DNA of 26,636 nt. Origin: a virus. The stretch covers positions 1 through 26,636 of IMG/VR virus record IMGVR_UViG_3300036770_004139; one strand, 5' to 3'. A program made the position numbers and the translations under genes. Positions 15,366 to 21,713 of the stretch are shown here, one piece after another (positions within the stretch are counted from its first letter, which is position 1; each line of letters begins with the position of its first letter). A model generated the notes under the pieces. The model was not told the DNA's origin. It saw nothing but the letters and a program-made list of their open reading frames with translations, and searched no databases.

Positions 15366-16517
15366 ATGACTTCAGTTGAAACAAACAACCAGATTATGCC
15401 CCGCACTCAAATGACCGACGACCAAATCCTTAACGATCTTAAAAACACCTTCGGTACAGAATTTGTTGCTGCTGATGTTCGTGGTTACTGTGCCTCTAAA
15501 AGTGTTTCTTATCAGACTGTAACGAAGCGTCTTGAATCGTTTAAGGTTGGTCGTGGTAAGTGGAATCTTGAAGTCACTCAACAAAAAGTTGAAGAAATCG
15601 AACGTACTTTCCAAGCACCCGCAGTGATTCCTCCTGTAGAACAAACACTCATTCCCGAAAAAGATGATACCTTTGTCAAGTTTGGTAACTTTAATGATAT
15701 TAAAAAGATTATTCAGTCCCGTCTTTTTTATCCTACGTTCATTACGGGTCTTTCGGGTAATGGTAAAACGTTCAGTGTTGAGCAAGCGTGTGCTCAACTT
15801 AATCGTGAATTAATTCGTGTGAATATCACGATTGAAACTGATGAAGATGATCTCATCGGCGGTTTTCGTCTTGTGAATGGTGAAACTGCTTGGCACAATG
15901 GTCCTGTGATTGAGGCACTGGAGCGTGGTGCGATTCTTCTGTTGGATGAGATTGACCTTGCTTCTAACAAGATTCTGTGTCTTCAGTCTGTTCTGGAAGG
16001 TAAAGGTGTCTTCCTTAAGAAGATTGGTCGATTTGTGAAACCTGTTGCTGGATTCAACGTGTTTGCTACTGCAAATACCAAAGGTAAAGGTAGTGATGAT
16101 GGTCGTTTCATTGGCACCAATGTTCTTAATGAAGCATTCCTTGAGCGTTTCCCTGTGACCTTTGAACAATCCTATCCTGCTCCTTCTGTTGAACAAAAAA
16201 TTCTTGAAGGTATTGCTCTGGATCTTGGTGCGGAAGATCGTGACTTCTGCAAACGATTGGTTGATTGGGCAGACATTATCCGCAAGACGTTCTACGATGG
16301 TGGTATCGAAGAAATCATCAGCACTCGTCGTTTGGTTCACATCATCCGTGCATATAGCATCTTTAATGATAAAGCAAAGGCAATTCAAGTTTGTGTGAAT
16401 CGTTTTGATGATGAGACCAAACAAGCATTCCTTGAACTCTATGATAAAGTGGATGCCGACTTTCAGATGCCTTCTCAACCAGAACTGACGGTAGAATATG
16501 TTGACACAAATTCTTGA
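15366..16517 (+). CDS. cobS: CobS-like MoxR-family AAA+ ATPase
   Basis: A 383-residue AAA+ ATPase of the MoxR/CobS group, a well-known auxiliary gene of marine cyanomyoviruses. Visible motifs are Walker A GLSGNGKT (128-135), Walker B ILLLDEID (Asp194, Glu195), sensor 1 in FNVFATANT near residue 230, and an arginine-finger region LNEAFLERFPV. The insertion segment DLIGGFRLVNGETAWHNGPVIEAL is the typical MoxR helix-2 insert. The first 100 residues contain a helix-turn-helix-like segment (DVRGYCASKSVSYQTVTKRLE), as in cellular CobS-like proteins. An alternative start is the ATG at 15399. A role in cobalamin synthesis is often quoted for phage CobS but is not shown by sequence; the VWA/CobT-like protein upstream is the likely partner. 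Confidence 0.93.
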   Translation: MTSVETNNQIMPRTQMTDDQILNDLKNTFGTEFVAADVRGYCASKSVSYQTVTKRLESFKVGRGKWNLEVTQQKVEEIERTFQAPAVIPPVEQTLIPEKDDTFVKFGNFNDIKKIIQSRLFYPTFITGLSGNGKTFSVEQACAQLNRELIRVNITIETDEDDLIGGFRLVNGETAWHNGPVIEALERGAILLLDEIDLASNKILCLQSVLEGKGVFLKKIGRFVKPVAGFNVFATANTKGKGSDDGRFIGTNVLNEAFLERFPVTFEQSYPAPSVEQKILEGIALDLGAEDRDFCKRLVDWADIIRKTFYDGGIEEIISTRRLVHIIRAYSIFNDKAKAIQVCVNRFDDETKQAFLELYDKVDADFQMPSQPELTVEYVDTNS

Positions 16518-16529
16518 CTTTGATATAAT
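16501..16529 (+). promoter_or_regulatory. Perfect sigma70 promoter before the gp45 group
   Basis: TTGACA (16501-16506), a 17-bp spacer and TATAAT (16524-16529): both hexamers are exact consensus. The -35 element lies within the end of cobS. The start should be near 16536, only about 9 nt before the ATG at 16545, with AAAGG (16534-16538) as the ribosome site at the very 5' end of the RNA. Confidence 0.88.
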
Positions 16530-16544
16530 TGTGAAAGGTTAATT

Positions 16545-17000
16545 ATGATTTGCGACAAAATGGAAAATTTCGAAAGCACCTATGAAAGTGCTCTTCTTAA
16601 CTTTGATGAACCTATCTATGCGGGACAAGAATCGTATATGAATTATCTTGACGATTCTCTTTCTTTTAATTTGAATAATACTGACGAACTGAATACAAAC
16701 AACTTTTGGAAGTTTGGTGAAAATAAAACTCTGAAAGCAGTTGAAGACTATATCAAGAGCACTTATAATTCTCACTATGCATCGGAGAATTCAAAAGTTC
16801 AAGTTCTTGATATTATCGATGCGATTGGTGATGGTGTTCCTTTTTGCCGTGATAATCTCATTAAGTATTCTTCTCGTTTTGGTAAAAAAGACGGAATGTC
16901 TAAACTTGATGCATTGAAGATTATTCACTACGGTATTCTTCTTTATCACTTTGCTGGATTTAATAATGAAACTTCGAAATCAAACTATGAAACTTTCTGA
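16545..17000 (+). CDS. DUF3310-like protein
   Basis: A 151-residue protein. The C-terminal half fits DUF3310, a small helical domain common in phages and related to T7 gp1.7: SHYASENSKVQVLDIIDAIG, then CRDNLIKYSSRFGKKDG and a final DALKIIHYGILLYHF, where the family has an HY start, an xNxxKYxxRxGxKDG core and a closing helix. The N-terminal 65 residues are acidic and phage-specific. DUF3310 proteins may act on nucleotides, as T7 gp1.7 does, but activity here is unproven. ATG at 16545 is favoured by the AAAGG just upstream; the ATG at 16560 is an alternative. It overlaps gp45 by 14 nt and is first in the operon. Confidence 0.8.
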   Translation: MICDKMENFESTYESALLNFDEPIYAGQESYMNYLDDSLSFNLNNTDELNTNNFWKFGENKTLKAVEDYIKSTYNSHYASENSKVQVLDIIDAIGDGVPFCRDNLIKYSSRFGKKDGMSKLDALKIIHYGILLYHFAGFNNETSKSNYETF

Positions 17001-17652
17001 CAAGACTCTCTCTGTTCTCAAAAACTTTTCTTCGATTAATCAATCGATTCTTTTCAAACAGGGAAATAAACTTCGCACAATCAGTGTGATGAAGAACATT
17101 CTTGCAGAAGCAACAATCACAGAGGAGTTTTCTAAGGACTTTGGTATCTATGATTTGAACCAGTTTCTAAATGGATTGAATCTACACAAAACACCAGAAC
17201 TGGATTTTGGTAATGATGGATATGTGGTCATCAAAGAAGGAAAGTCACGTTCTAAGTATTTCTTTGCTGATCCTAACGTTATCATTACTCCTCCTGACAA
17301 AGCAATTAATCTTCCAAGTGAAGATGTTTGTTTTGAGTTAAGTACAGAACAACTGGATAAACTTTTGAAAGCTGCAGCAGTTTATCAACTTCCAGATATT
17401 TCTGCTGTCGGTGAAACAGGTGTTGTAAAACTGGTTGTTCGTGATAAAAAGAACGACACATCAAACGACTTTTCGATTGTTGTTGGTGAAACAAATTCTG
17501 AGTTTGTTTTTAACTTCAAGGTAGAAAATATTAAGATTCTTCCTGGAACTTATGAAGTGGTCGTATCTCAAAAACTTTTGTCACGATTTACTTCTAAGAA
17601 TCACGATCTGGTGTATTATATTGCGATGGAACCTGATTCAACATTTGGATGA
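16987..17652 (+). CDS. 45: Sliding clamp gp45
   Basis: The trimeric DNA polymerase processivity clamp, which in T4 also activates late transcription with gp55. 221 residues, close to T4 gp45 (228). The start ATG at 16987 gives MKLSDKTLSVLKNFSSINQSI, aligning directly with T4 MKLSKDTTALLKNFATINSGI; the longer reading from 16951 adds residues not found in the family. Further matches are AEATITEEFSKDFGIYDLNQFL, FFADPNVIITPPDKAI and the ending YYIAMEPDSTFG (T4: YVVALEADSTHDF). Overlaps the next gene by 4 nt. Confidence 0.96.
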   Translation: MKLSDKTLSVLKNFSSINQSILFKQGNKLRTISVMKNILAEATITEEFSKDFGIYDLNQFLNGLNLHKTPELDFGNDGYVVIKEGKSRSKYFFADPNVIITPPDKAINLPSEDVCFELSTEQLDKLLKAAAVYQLPDISAVGETGVVKLVVRDKKNDTSNDFSIVVGETNSEFVFNFKVENIKILPGTYEVVVSQKLLSRFTSKNHDLVYYIAMEPDSTFG

Positions 17653-18158
17653 ATATTTTTGTCACAAACCAATTTCCTGCCGAAAGTGCTATTTGTCTTC
17701 CTGACAAACATATAGTTAAAATGCCACTTGAATGTTGTCAAATGCTTTCCATTGTGGCATCCAAGTGGTATCATAACTATGGACCAGTTCATAAAACAGA
17801 TGGAAACCCCTATGCAACTGAAAAAGGTGCTTTTCGTAATCACCCCTGTACTCAGTGGGCAGCAAAAACAATCGATAACGCTTATTGGTTGATTAAGTGG
17901 GGAATGAATCTTTGTGATGAATATTCTGTTCGTTACGGTAAGACTCATTCGTGCTATAATACTCTTTTGGAAGCATATTATTTGTTTCCAAAAGGAAAAT
18001 TAACAAACGTAACTCCATTTGCTCGTGCTATGCCCGATGAATGGAAATATGATAATACTATTGATACCTTTGAGGCATACAAAAGATATATTGCATCCAA
18101 ACCTTGGGTAGCATCTAACTATCTTCGTATGCCCGAACGCAAACCTTCTTGGGTCTAA
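17649..18158 (+). CDS. Conserved phage protein of unknown function
   Basis: A 169-residue protein inserted between clamp and clamp loader. It belongs to a group of phage proteins I recognise by pattern but cannot name with a function: MNIFVTN start, DKHIVKMPLECCQML (about 19-33), a HPCTQWAAKTIDNAYWLIKWG segment, LCDEYSVRYGKTHSCY and AMPDEWK near the end. The invariant-looking Asp, Lys, His, Glu, Trp, Arg and His residues suggest an enzyme active site rather than a structural protein. No signal peptide or membrane segment. It overlaps gp45 by 4 nt and is 3 nt from gp44, so it is made together with the replication proteins. Confidence 0.85.
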   Translation: MNIFVTNQFPAESAICLPDKHIVKMPLECCQMLSIVASKWYHNYGPVHKTDGNPYATEKGAFRNHPCTQWAAKTIDNAYWLIKWGMNLCDEYSVRYGKTHSCYNTLLEAYYLFPKGKLTNVTPFARAMPDEWKYDNTIDTFEAYKRYIASKPWVASNYLRMPERKPSWV

Positions 18159-18161
18159 ATT

Positions 18162-19106
18162 ATGACAAGTGATTTTCTTTTTGTGGAAAAATATCGTCCT
18201 CAAGTGATTGATGACTGTATTCTTCCTGATGATACTAAAAAAACATTTAAGGAGTTCGTTGAGAAAGGAGAGATTCCAAATCTTCTTCTTGCTGGACCTC
18301 CTGGAATTGGTAAAACAACTATAGCAAAGGCATTGTGTAACGAACTGGGAGCAGATTTTTATGTCATTAACGGATCCGACGAAGGACGTTTCTTGGATAC
18401 TGTACGGAACCAAGCAAAGAACTTTGCTTCGACCGTCTCACTTACGGGATCTTCTAAACACAAAGTCATCATCATCGATGAGGCTGATAACACGGGCAAC
18501 GACGTTCAACTCCTACTACGGGCGAATATTGAGGCATTTTATAACAACTGCCGATTTATCTTTACCTGTAACTACAAAAACAAAATCATCGAACCTCTTC
18601 ATTCTCGATGTGCCGTCATTGACTTTACTATCAAAGGAAAACAAAAGGCACAACTTGCAGGAGCATTCTTTAAAAGACTCCAAACAATCTTGGATCAGGA
18701 AAAAATTGAGTATGATCCAAAAGTTCTTGCGGAGTTGGTATCAAAGCACTTCCCAGATTTCCGTAGAGTCCTCAACGAATGTCAAAGATATTCTACGGGA
18801 GGAAAAATTGACTCGGGAATTCTTGCATCTTTCTCAGACATCTCTGTAAATGAACTTCTTAAAAATCTTAAGGAAAAGAACTTCACTGAAGTACGTAAAT
18901 GGGTTGTATCCAATCTTGATAATGACAGTGGTGTTATTCTTCGTAGGGTTTATGATGCACTTTACGACTCAGTTGTTCCAGGTTCTATTCCTGCTGCTGT
19001 TCTTATTATTGCTAAGTATCAATATCAGATTGCCTTTGTTGCGGATCAAGAAATTAATCTTTTGGCGGCATTGACAGAAATTATGTGTGAGGTTGAGTTT
19101 AAATGA
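18162..19106 (+). CDS. 44: Clamp loader large subunit gp44
   Basis: The AAA+ ATPase of the gp44/62 clamp loader, which opens gp45 and closes it on primer-template DNA. The 314 residues match T4 gp44 (319). Motifs: FVEKYRPQVIDDCILP at the N terminus, Walker A GPPGIGKT (45-52), Walker B IIIDEAD (DEAD at 106-109), sensor 1 FIFTCNYKNKI and the SRC arginine-finger motif in LHSRCAVIDF, all typical of clamp loaders. Its stop overlaps the start of the methylase gene by 4 nt, so the usual 44-62 pair is separated here. Confidence 0.96.
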   Translation: MTSDFLFVEKYRPQVIDDCILPDDTKKTFKEFVEKGEIPNLLLAGPPGIGKTTIAKALCNELGADFYVINGSDEGRFLDTVRNQAKNFASTVSLTGSSKHKVIIIDEADNTGNDVQLLLRANIEAFYNNCRFIFTCNYKNKIIEPLHSRCAVIDFTIKGKQKAQLAGAFFKRLQTILDQEKIEYDPKVLAELVSKHFPDFRRVLNECQRYSTGGKIDSGILASFSDISVNELLKNLKEKNFTEVRKWVVSNLDNDSGVILRRVYDALYDSVVPGSIPAAVLIIAKYQYQIAFVADQEINLLAALTEIMCEVEFK

Positions 19107-19990
19107 GTGTAAAAACTTTTCCATTAAAAACTTGTCTTCGTTATCCTGGAGGTAAATCTAAGGCAACTAAAACTCTTGCACCTTGGTATCCTGAAAATTT
19201 TAAGGAATACCGTGAACCTTTTATTGGTGGAGGTTCTGTTGCTTTTTATACAACTCAAGCATATCCAGATGTGCCCATTTGGATTAATGACTTGTATGTT
19301 CCTCTTTATAATTTCTGGATTCAACTGCGTGATAATGGGGAAGAACTTTCTGAACGTTTAAAAGAGATTAAGACCAAAGTATCTGACTTTGGAACTCAAG
19401 ATGAGAAAGACTCTGCTCATAAAGAACTATTCAATCAAACTCGTGTGGATATTAATATTCAAGAAGGACTTGAGAGAGCAGCAAGTTTCTTTATTCTGAA
19501 TAAATGCAGCTTCTCTGGTCTTACGGAGAACAGCACATTTTCAGTTACTGCTTCTCGTTCCAATTTTTCTTTTGTTGGTATTGAAAAACTGAAAGAATAT
19601 TCAAAACTTATGAAAAATTGGAAGATTACGAATATTGATTACTCAGAGGTAATGAATGCTCCAGGAGAAGATGTCTTTGTATTTTTAGATCCACCTTATG
19701 ATATTAAAGACTTTCTTTATGGAAAGGATAGAGAGATGCACAAATCATTTGATCACGAACTTTTTGCTCAAAATGTTTATAAGTGCTCTCATAAGTTTAT
19801 GATCACTTATAATGTCAATGATAGACTTCTGGAACTATATAAAGATTATTATCTTCGTGAATGGAAGTTAAGATATTCAATGGCACATAGAGGAGAAAAG
19901 GGAACTGATGAAAATGTAAAAACAGAACTTTTAGTCACGAATTATCCAACAGAAAAAACCAATCCTTTGGAGGTTGCTCTTTATGCTTGA
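19103..19990 (+). CDS. dam: DNA adenine N6-methyltransferase, Dam/D12 class
   Basis: A SAM-dependent adenine methylase. 295 residues, with the D12-class order: motif X LRYPGGKSKATKTLAPW (about 11-27), motif I REPFIGGGSVAFY (about 37-49) for SAM binding, a CSFSGLTENSTFSV middle segment and the catalytic motif IV VFLDPPYDI. The class includes Dam (GATC) and type II restriction methylases; recognition site cannot be read from the motifs. No partner nuclease is next to it, so it is an orphan methylase. It lies between the two clamp-loader subunit genes with overlaps of 4 and 8 nt, and its last codons contain the GGAGG ribosome site for gp62. Probable roles are protection from host restriction or marking of phage DNA. 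Confidence 0.93.
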   Translation: MSVKTFPLKTCLRYPGGKSKATKTLAPWYPENFKEYREPFIGGGSVAFYTTQAYPDVPIWINDLYVPLYNFWIQLRDNGEELSERLKEIKTKVSDFGTQDEKDSAHKELFNQTRVDINIQEGLERAASFFILNKCSFSGLTENSTFSVTASRSNFSFVGIEKLKEYSKLMKNWKITNIDYSEVMNAPGEDVFVFLDPPYDIKDFLYGKDREMHKSFDHELFAQNVYKCSHKFMITYNVNDRLLELYKDYYLREWKLRYSMAHRGEKGTDENVKTELLVTNYPTEKTNPLEVALYA

Positions 19991-20354
19991 ATTAAAAGAT
20001 TGGTTGAACTCAATTAATTTTACAAAAGAAGATTTATCTGAGAATATTCAAGAGTATTCACCTTATATTATCAATCGTTGTTTATCTGGGAATATTGATT
20101 GCATAATGTATGCAAACGAGATGAATATAAATCATCAAATTGATAAGGATATGCAATATTCATTTTATCTAAATAGTCTAAGGAAACGGAAGAGATTTTC
20201 TCCCTGGCTCCGTAAAGACAAGATCAAAGATTTAGAGTGCATTAAACAATACTATGGATATAGTAATGAAAAAGCATCTCAAGCTTTGAAAATTTTAAAC
20301 AAAGAGCAAATTAATTTTATTAAACAACGACTTGAAACTGGTGGAATGAAATGA
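19983..20354 (+). CDS. 62: Clamp loader small subunit gp62
   Basis: The non-ATPase subunit of the gp44/62 clamp loader. 123 residues from the ATG at 19983, chosen because GGAGG lies at 19969-19973 with ideal spacing; a TTG at 19974 is the only earlier option. Marine phage gp62 is much shorter than T4 gp62 (187) and keeps a core visible here: LNSINFTKEDL, INRCLSGNIDCIMYANEMN, FYLNSLRKRKRFSPWLRKDK and the ending YYGYSNEKASQALKIL. T4 shows a comparable GKRYGKW segment. It overlaps regA by 4 nt, as expected for the 44-62-regA order. Confidence 0.88.
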   Translation: MLELKDWLNSINFTKEDLSENIQEYSPYIINRCLSGNIDCIMYANEMNINHQIDKDMQYSFYLNSLRKRKRFSPWLRKDKIKDLECIKQYYGYSNEKASQALKILNKEQINFIKQRLETGGMK

Positions 20355-20791
20355 ACAATCAAACAATTGAACCTCAAGTAAATTGGTCTCCTGATATGAT
20401 GGTGGAGGTCGTTTTGAATGAGCCTGATGATTTTCTAAAAGTCCGTGAGACTTTGACTCGTATCGGAGTTGCATCAAGAAAGGAAAAAAAACTATATCAA
20501 TCTTGTCATATTCTTCATAAGCAAGGTAGATATTATATTGTTCACTTTAAAGAATTGTTTGCTTTGGATGGCAAACACGCAAACCTAACAGTGAATGATG
20601 TTCAAAGAAGGAACAGAATTACAAGACTTCTTGCTGATTGGGGATTAATTACGATTATTAATCAGGATAGTATTTCTGATATTGCTCCACTAAATCAAAT
20701 TAAAGTTCTTTCTTATAAAGATAAAGGAGATTGGATTTTAGAACAAAAATATAATATCGGTAAAAAGGGTAAAGGAGAAGAATCCGAATAA
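20351..20791 (+). CDS. regA: Translational repressor RegA
   Basis: RegA binds AU-rich start regions of early phage mRNAs and blocks ribosome entry. The core is very close to T4 RegA: NEPDDFLKVRETLTRIGVASRKEKKLYQSCHILHKQGRYYIVHFKELF against T4 KKPEDFLKVKETLTRMGIANNKDKVLYQSCHILQKKGLYYIVHFKEML. The frame is 146 residues with about 16 extra residues at the N terminus relative to T4 (122 residues); in-frame ATGs at 20396 and 20399 would give the T4-like start, but only the first ATG has a ribosome-like GGTGGA. A terminator follows directly, so this gene ends the gp45 operon. Confidence 0.96.
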   Translation: MNNQTIEPQVNWSPDMMVEVVLNEPDDFLKVRETLTRIGVASRKEKKLYQSCHILHKQGRYYIVHFKELFALDGKHANLTVNDVQRRNRITRLLADWGLITIINQDSISDIAPLNQIKVLSYKDKGDWILEQKYNIGKKGKGEESE

Positions 20792-20796
20792 AAGAT

Positions 20797-20820
20797 GAGG
20801 GTTTCCGACCCTCCTTTTTT
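20797..20820 (+). terminator. Intrinsic terminator after regA
   Basis: Stem GAGGGT / ACCCTC (20797-20802 with 20808-20813), TTCCG loop, then a C and six T residues. Ends the 45-44-62-regA operon. Confidence 0.88.
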
Positions 20821-20831
20821 ATGTTTTCTTG

Positions 20832-20837
20832 TATAAT
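20832..20837 (+). promoter_or_regulatory. Possible -10 element for hsp20
   Basis: TATAAT with no recognisable -35 hexamer at 16-18 bp; that region is the preceding terminator. Start would be near 20844, giving a leader of about 54 nt with a strong ribosome site AAAGGAG at 20883-20889, 8 nt before the ATG. hsp20 needs some promoter, since a terminator precedes it. Confidence 0.45.
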
Positions 20838-20897
20838 TAGTATTGGATGCCGTAAGGATCCACAAAACACAAACTCGCTTTTAAAGGAGCTACCATA

Positions 20898-21332
20898 ATG
20901 ACTAATCTTATGCGTTATACTGCGTCGGATCTTCCCGCTTTAATGGATAGAATCACACGCAACAGTATTGGAATGGATGAATATTTTGATCGTTTGTTCA
21001 ATCTACACGAAACAACTTCTAATTATCCACCCTATAACCTTGTTCAAGTAAGTAATGTAGAATCTCGTCTGGAACTTGCACTTGCAGGATTTAAGAAGGA
21101 GGAAGTTCACGTATACACAGAGTATGGAAAACTTTTTATTGAAGGGCAAAAAGAAAATAAAGAATCTGATTCCAACTACATTCATAAAGGATTGGCTCAA
21201 CGATCTTTCAAAAGGGCGTGGACTCTCTCCGACGATACAGAAGTACGAGAGGTTATTTTTGATAATGGACTATTGACAGTATCTTTGGGTAAAGTGATTC
21301 CAGAGCATCATACACGAAAGGATTATCTATAA
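20898..21332 (+). CDS. hsp20: Small heat-shock protein Hsp20
   Basis: An ATP-independent chaperone of the alpha-crystallin family, a common gene in marine cyanomyoviruses. 144 residues: an N-terminal arm with ITRNSIGMDEYFDRLF, an alpha-crystallin domain from about residue 50 (YNLVQVSNVESRLELALAGFKKEEVHVYTEYGKLFIEGQK) to 138, and the family motif NGLLTVSL near the end. The GFKKEEV and GLLTV positions match cellular class members. A short C-terminal tail lacks a clear IxI motif. It has the strongest ribosome site in the region and stands alone between two terminators, so it can be regulated separately. Possibly it protects phage or host proteins during infection or virion assembly; that is inference. 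Confidence 0.95.
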   Translation: MTNLMRYTASDLPALMDRITRNSIGMDEYFDRLFNLHETTSNYPPYNLVQVSNVESRLELALAGFKKEEVHVYTEYGKLFIEGQKENKESDSNYIHKGLAQRSFKRAWTLSDDTEVREVIFDNGLLTVSLGKVIPEHHTRKDYL

Positions 21333-21335
21333 ATA
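21328..21335 (+). promoter_or_regulatory. Perfect late promoter box TATAAATA
   Basis: An exact T4 late consensus overlapping the hsp20 stop codon. Start expected near 21341, only 15 nt before the terminator hairpin at 21356-21400, with no ORF between. If active it would make an RNA of about 60 nt, or read through into the gp43 operon. Confidence 0.5.
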
Positions 21336-21355
21336 AAACTGAATATCGTCGCCGC

Positions 21356-21400
21356 AGGGGAGCAACTGGCAAAATCCAGTTGACTATCCCCTCTTTTTTT
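21356..21400 (+). terminator. Two-part hairpin terminator after hsp20
   Basis: Inner stem CAACTGG / CCAGTTG (21363-21369 with 21376-21382), outer stem AGGGGA / TCCCCT (21356-21361 with 21387-21392), followed by seven T residues at 21394-21400. The inner and outer stems are separated by a small asymmetric internal loop. Its 3' arm overlaps the -35 of the next promoter. Confidence 0.85.
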
Positions 21401-21408
21401 GTTATAAT
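21380..21408 (+). promoter_or_regulatory. Sigma70-type promoter for the gp43 operon
   Basis: TTGACT (21380-21385), 17-bp spacer, TATAAT (21403-21408). Start near 21415, about 20 nt before the ATG at 21435. The -35 box is inside the 3' arm of the terminator stem and the spacer contains its T run. Confidence 0.85.
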
Positions 21409-21434
21409 GGTGTGGGTTATGGGTGTTCAACTTA

Positions 21435-21713
21435 ATGGAAAAAACAATAAAAATTTTAGCACTAACAAACAATTTAATTTTAATCAGTCAAATTGAAGAG
21501 ATTGGTGCTGATATTGGAGAACCTGATTGTAAGTTAACAAAACCATTTGTCATCAGAAATAATGAAATTGCGACACTTCAAAAGGTCTTAGAACCTTTTC
21601 TACTTGGGTACACAAAACAAGATACATTTATGATGAATTCGGATAAGATTCTTACACTTGCGGATCCAACTCCGACACTTCTTGAAAAATATGAGGACTT
21701 GATTAAAGAATGA
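21435..21713 (+). CDS. Small Sm-like protein, paralogue of the 8078-8476 product
   Basis: A 92-residue protein from the ATG at 21435; an upstream GTG at 21423 is possible but less likely. It has a short beta-rich start (KTIKILALTNNLILISQIEEIGADIGEP, then CKLTKPFVI) and the segment EPFLLGYTKQDTFMMNSDKILTLADP, which parallels EPWLKTTTEDLFILNIDDVLTMSES in the protein at 8078-8476. This supports a shared small-barrel family. Function unknown. It is first in the polymerase operon and overlaps gp43 by 4 nt, so its amount is coupled to gp43. Confidence 0.85.
   Translation: MEKTIKILALTNNLILISQIEEIGADIGEPDCKLTKPFVIRNNEIATLQKVLEPFLLGYTKQDTFMMNSDKILTLADPTPTLLEKYEDLIKE

Noticed and set aside
15362-15367. 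TATAAT at the cobS start
   Set aside because: It overlaps the chosen ATG and the nearest -35-like TTGTGA is only 14 bp away. It would matter only if the ATG at 15399 is the true start.
15810-16478. Long open frame on the minus strand opposite cobS (222 residues)
   Set aside because: It is a mirror of the strongly supported CobS frame, has no ribosome site or recognisable domain, and no other minus-strand gene exists in the window.
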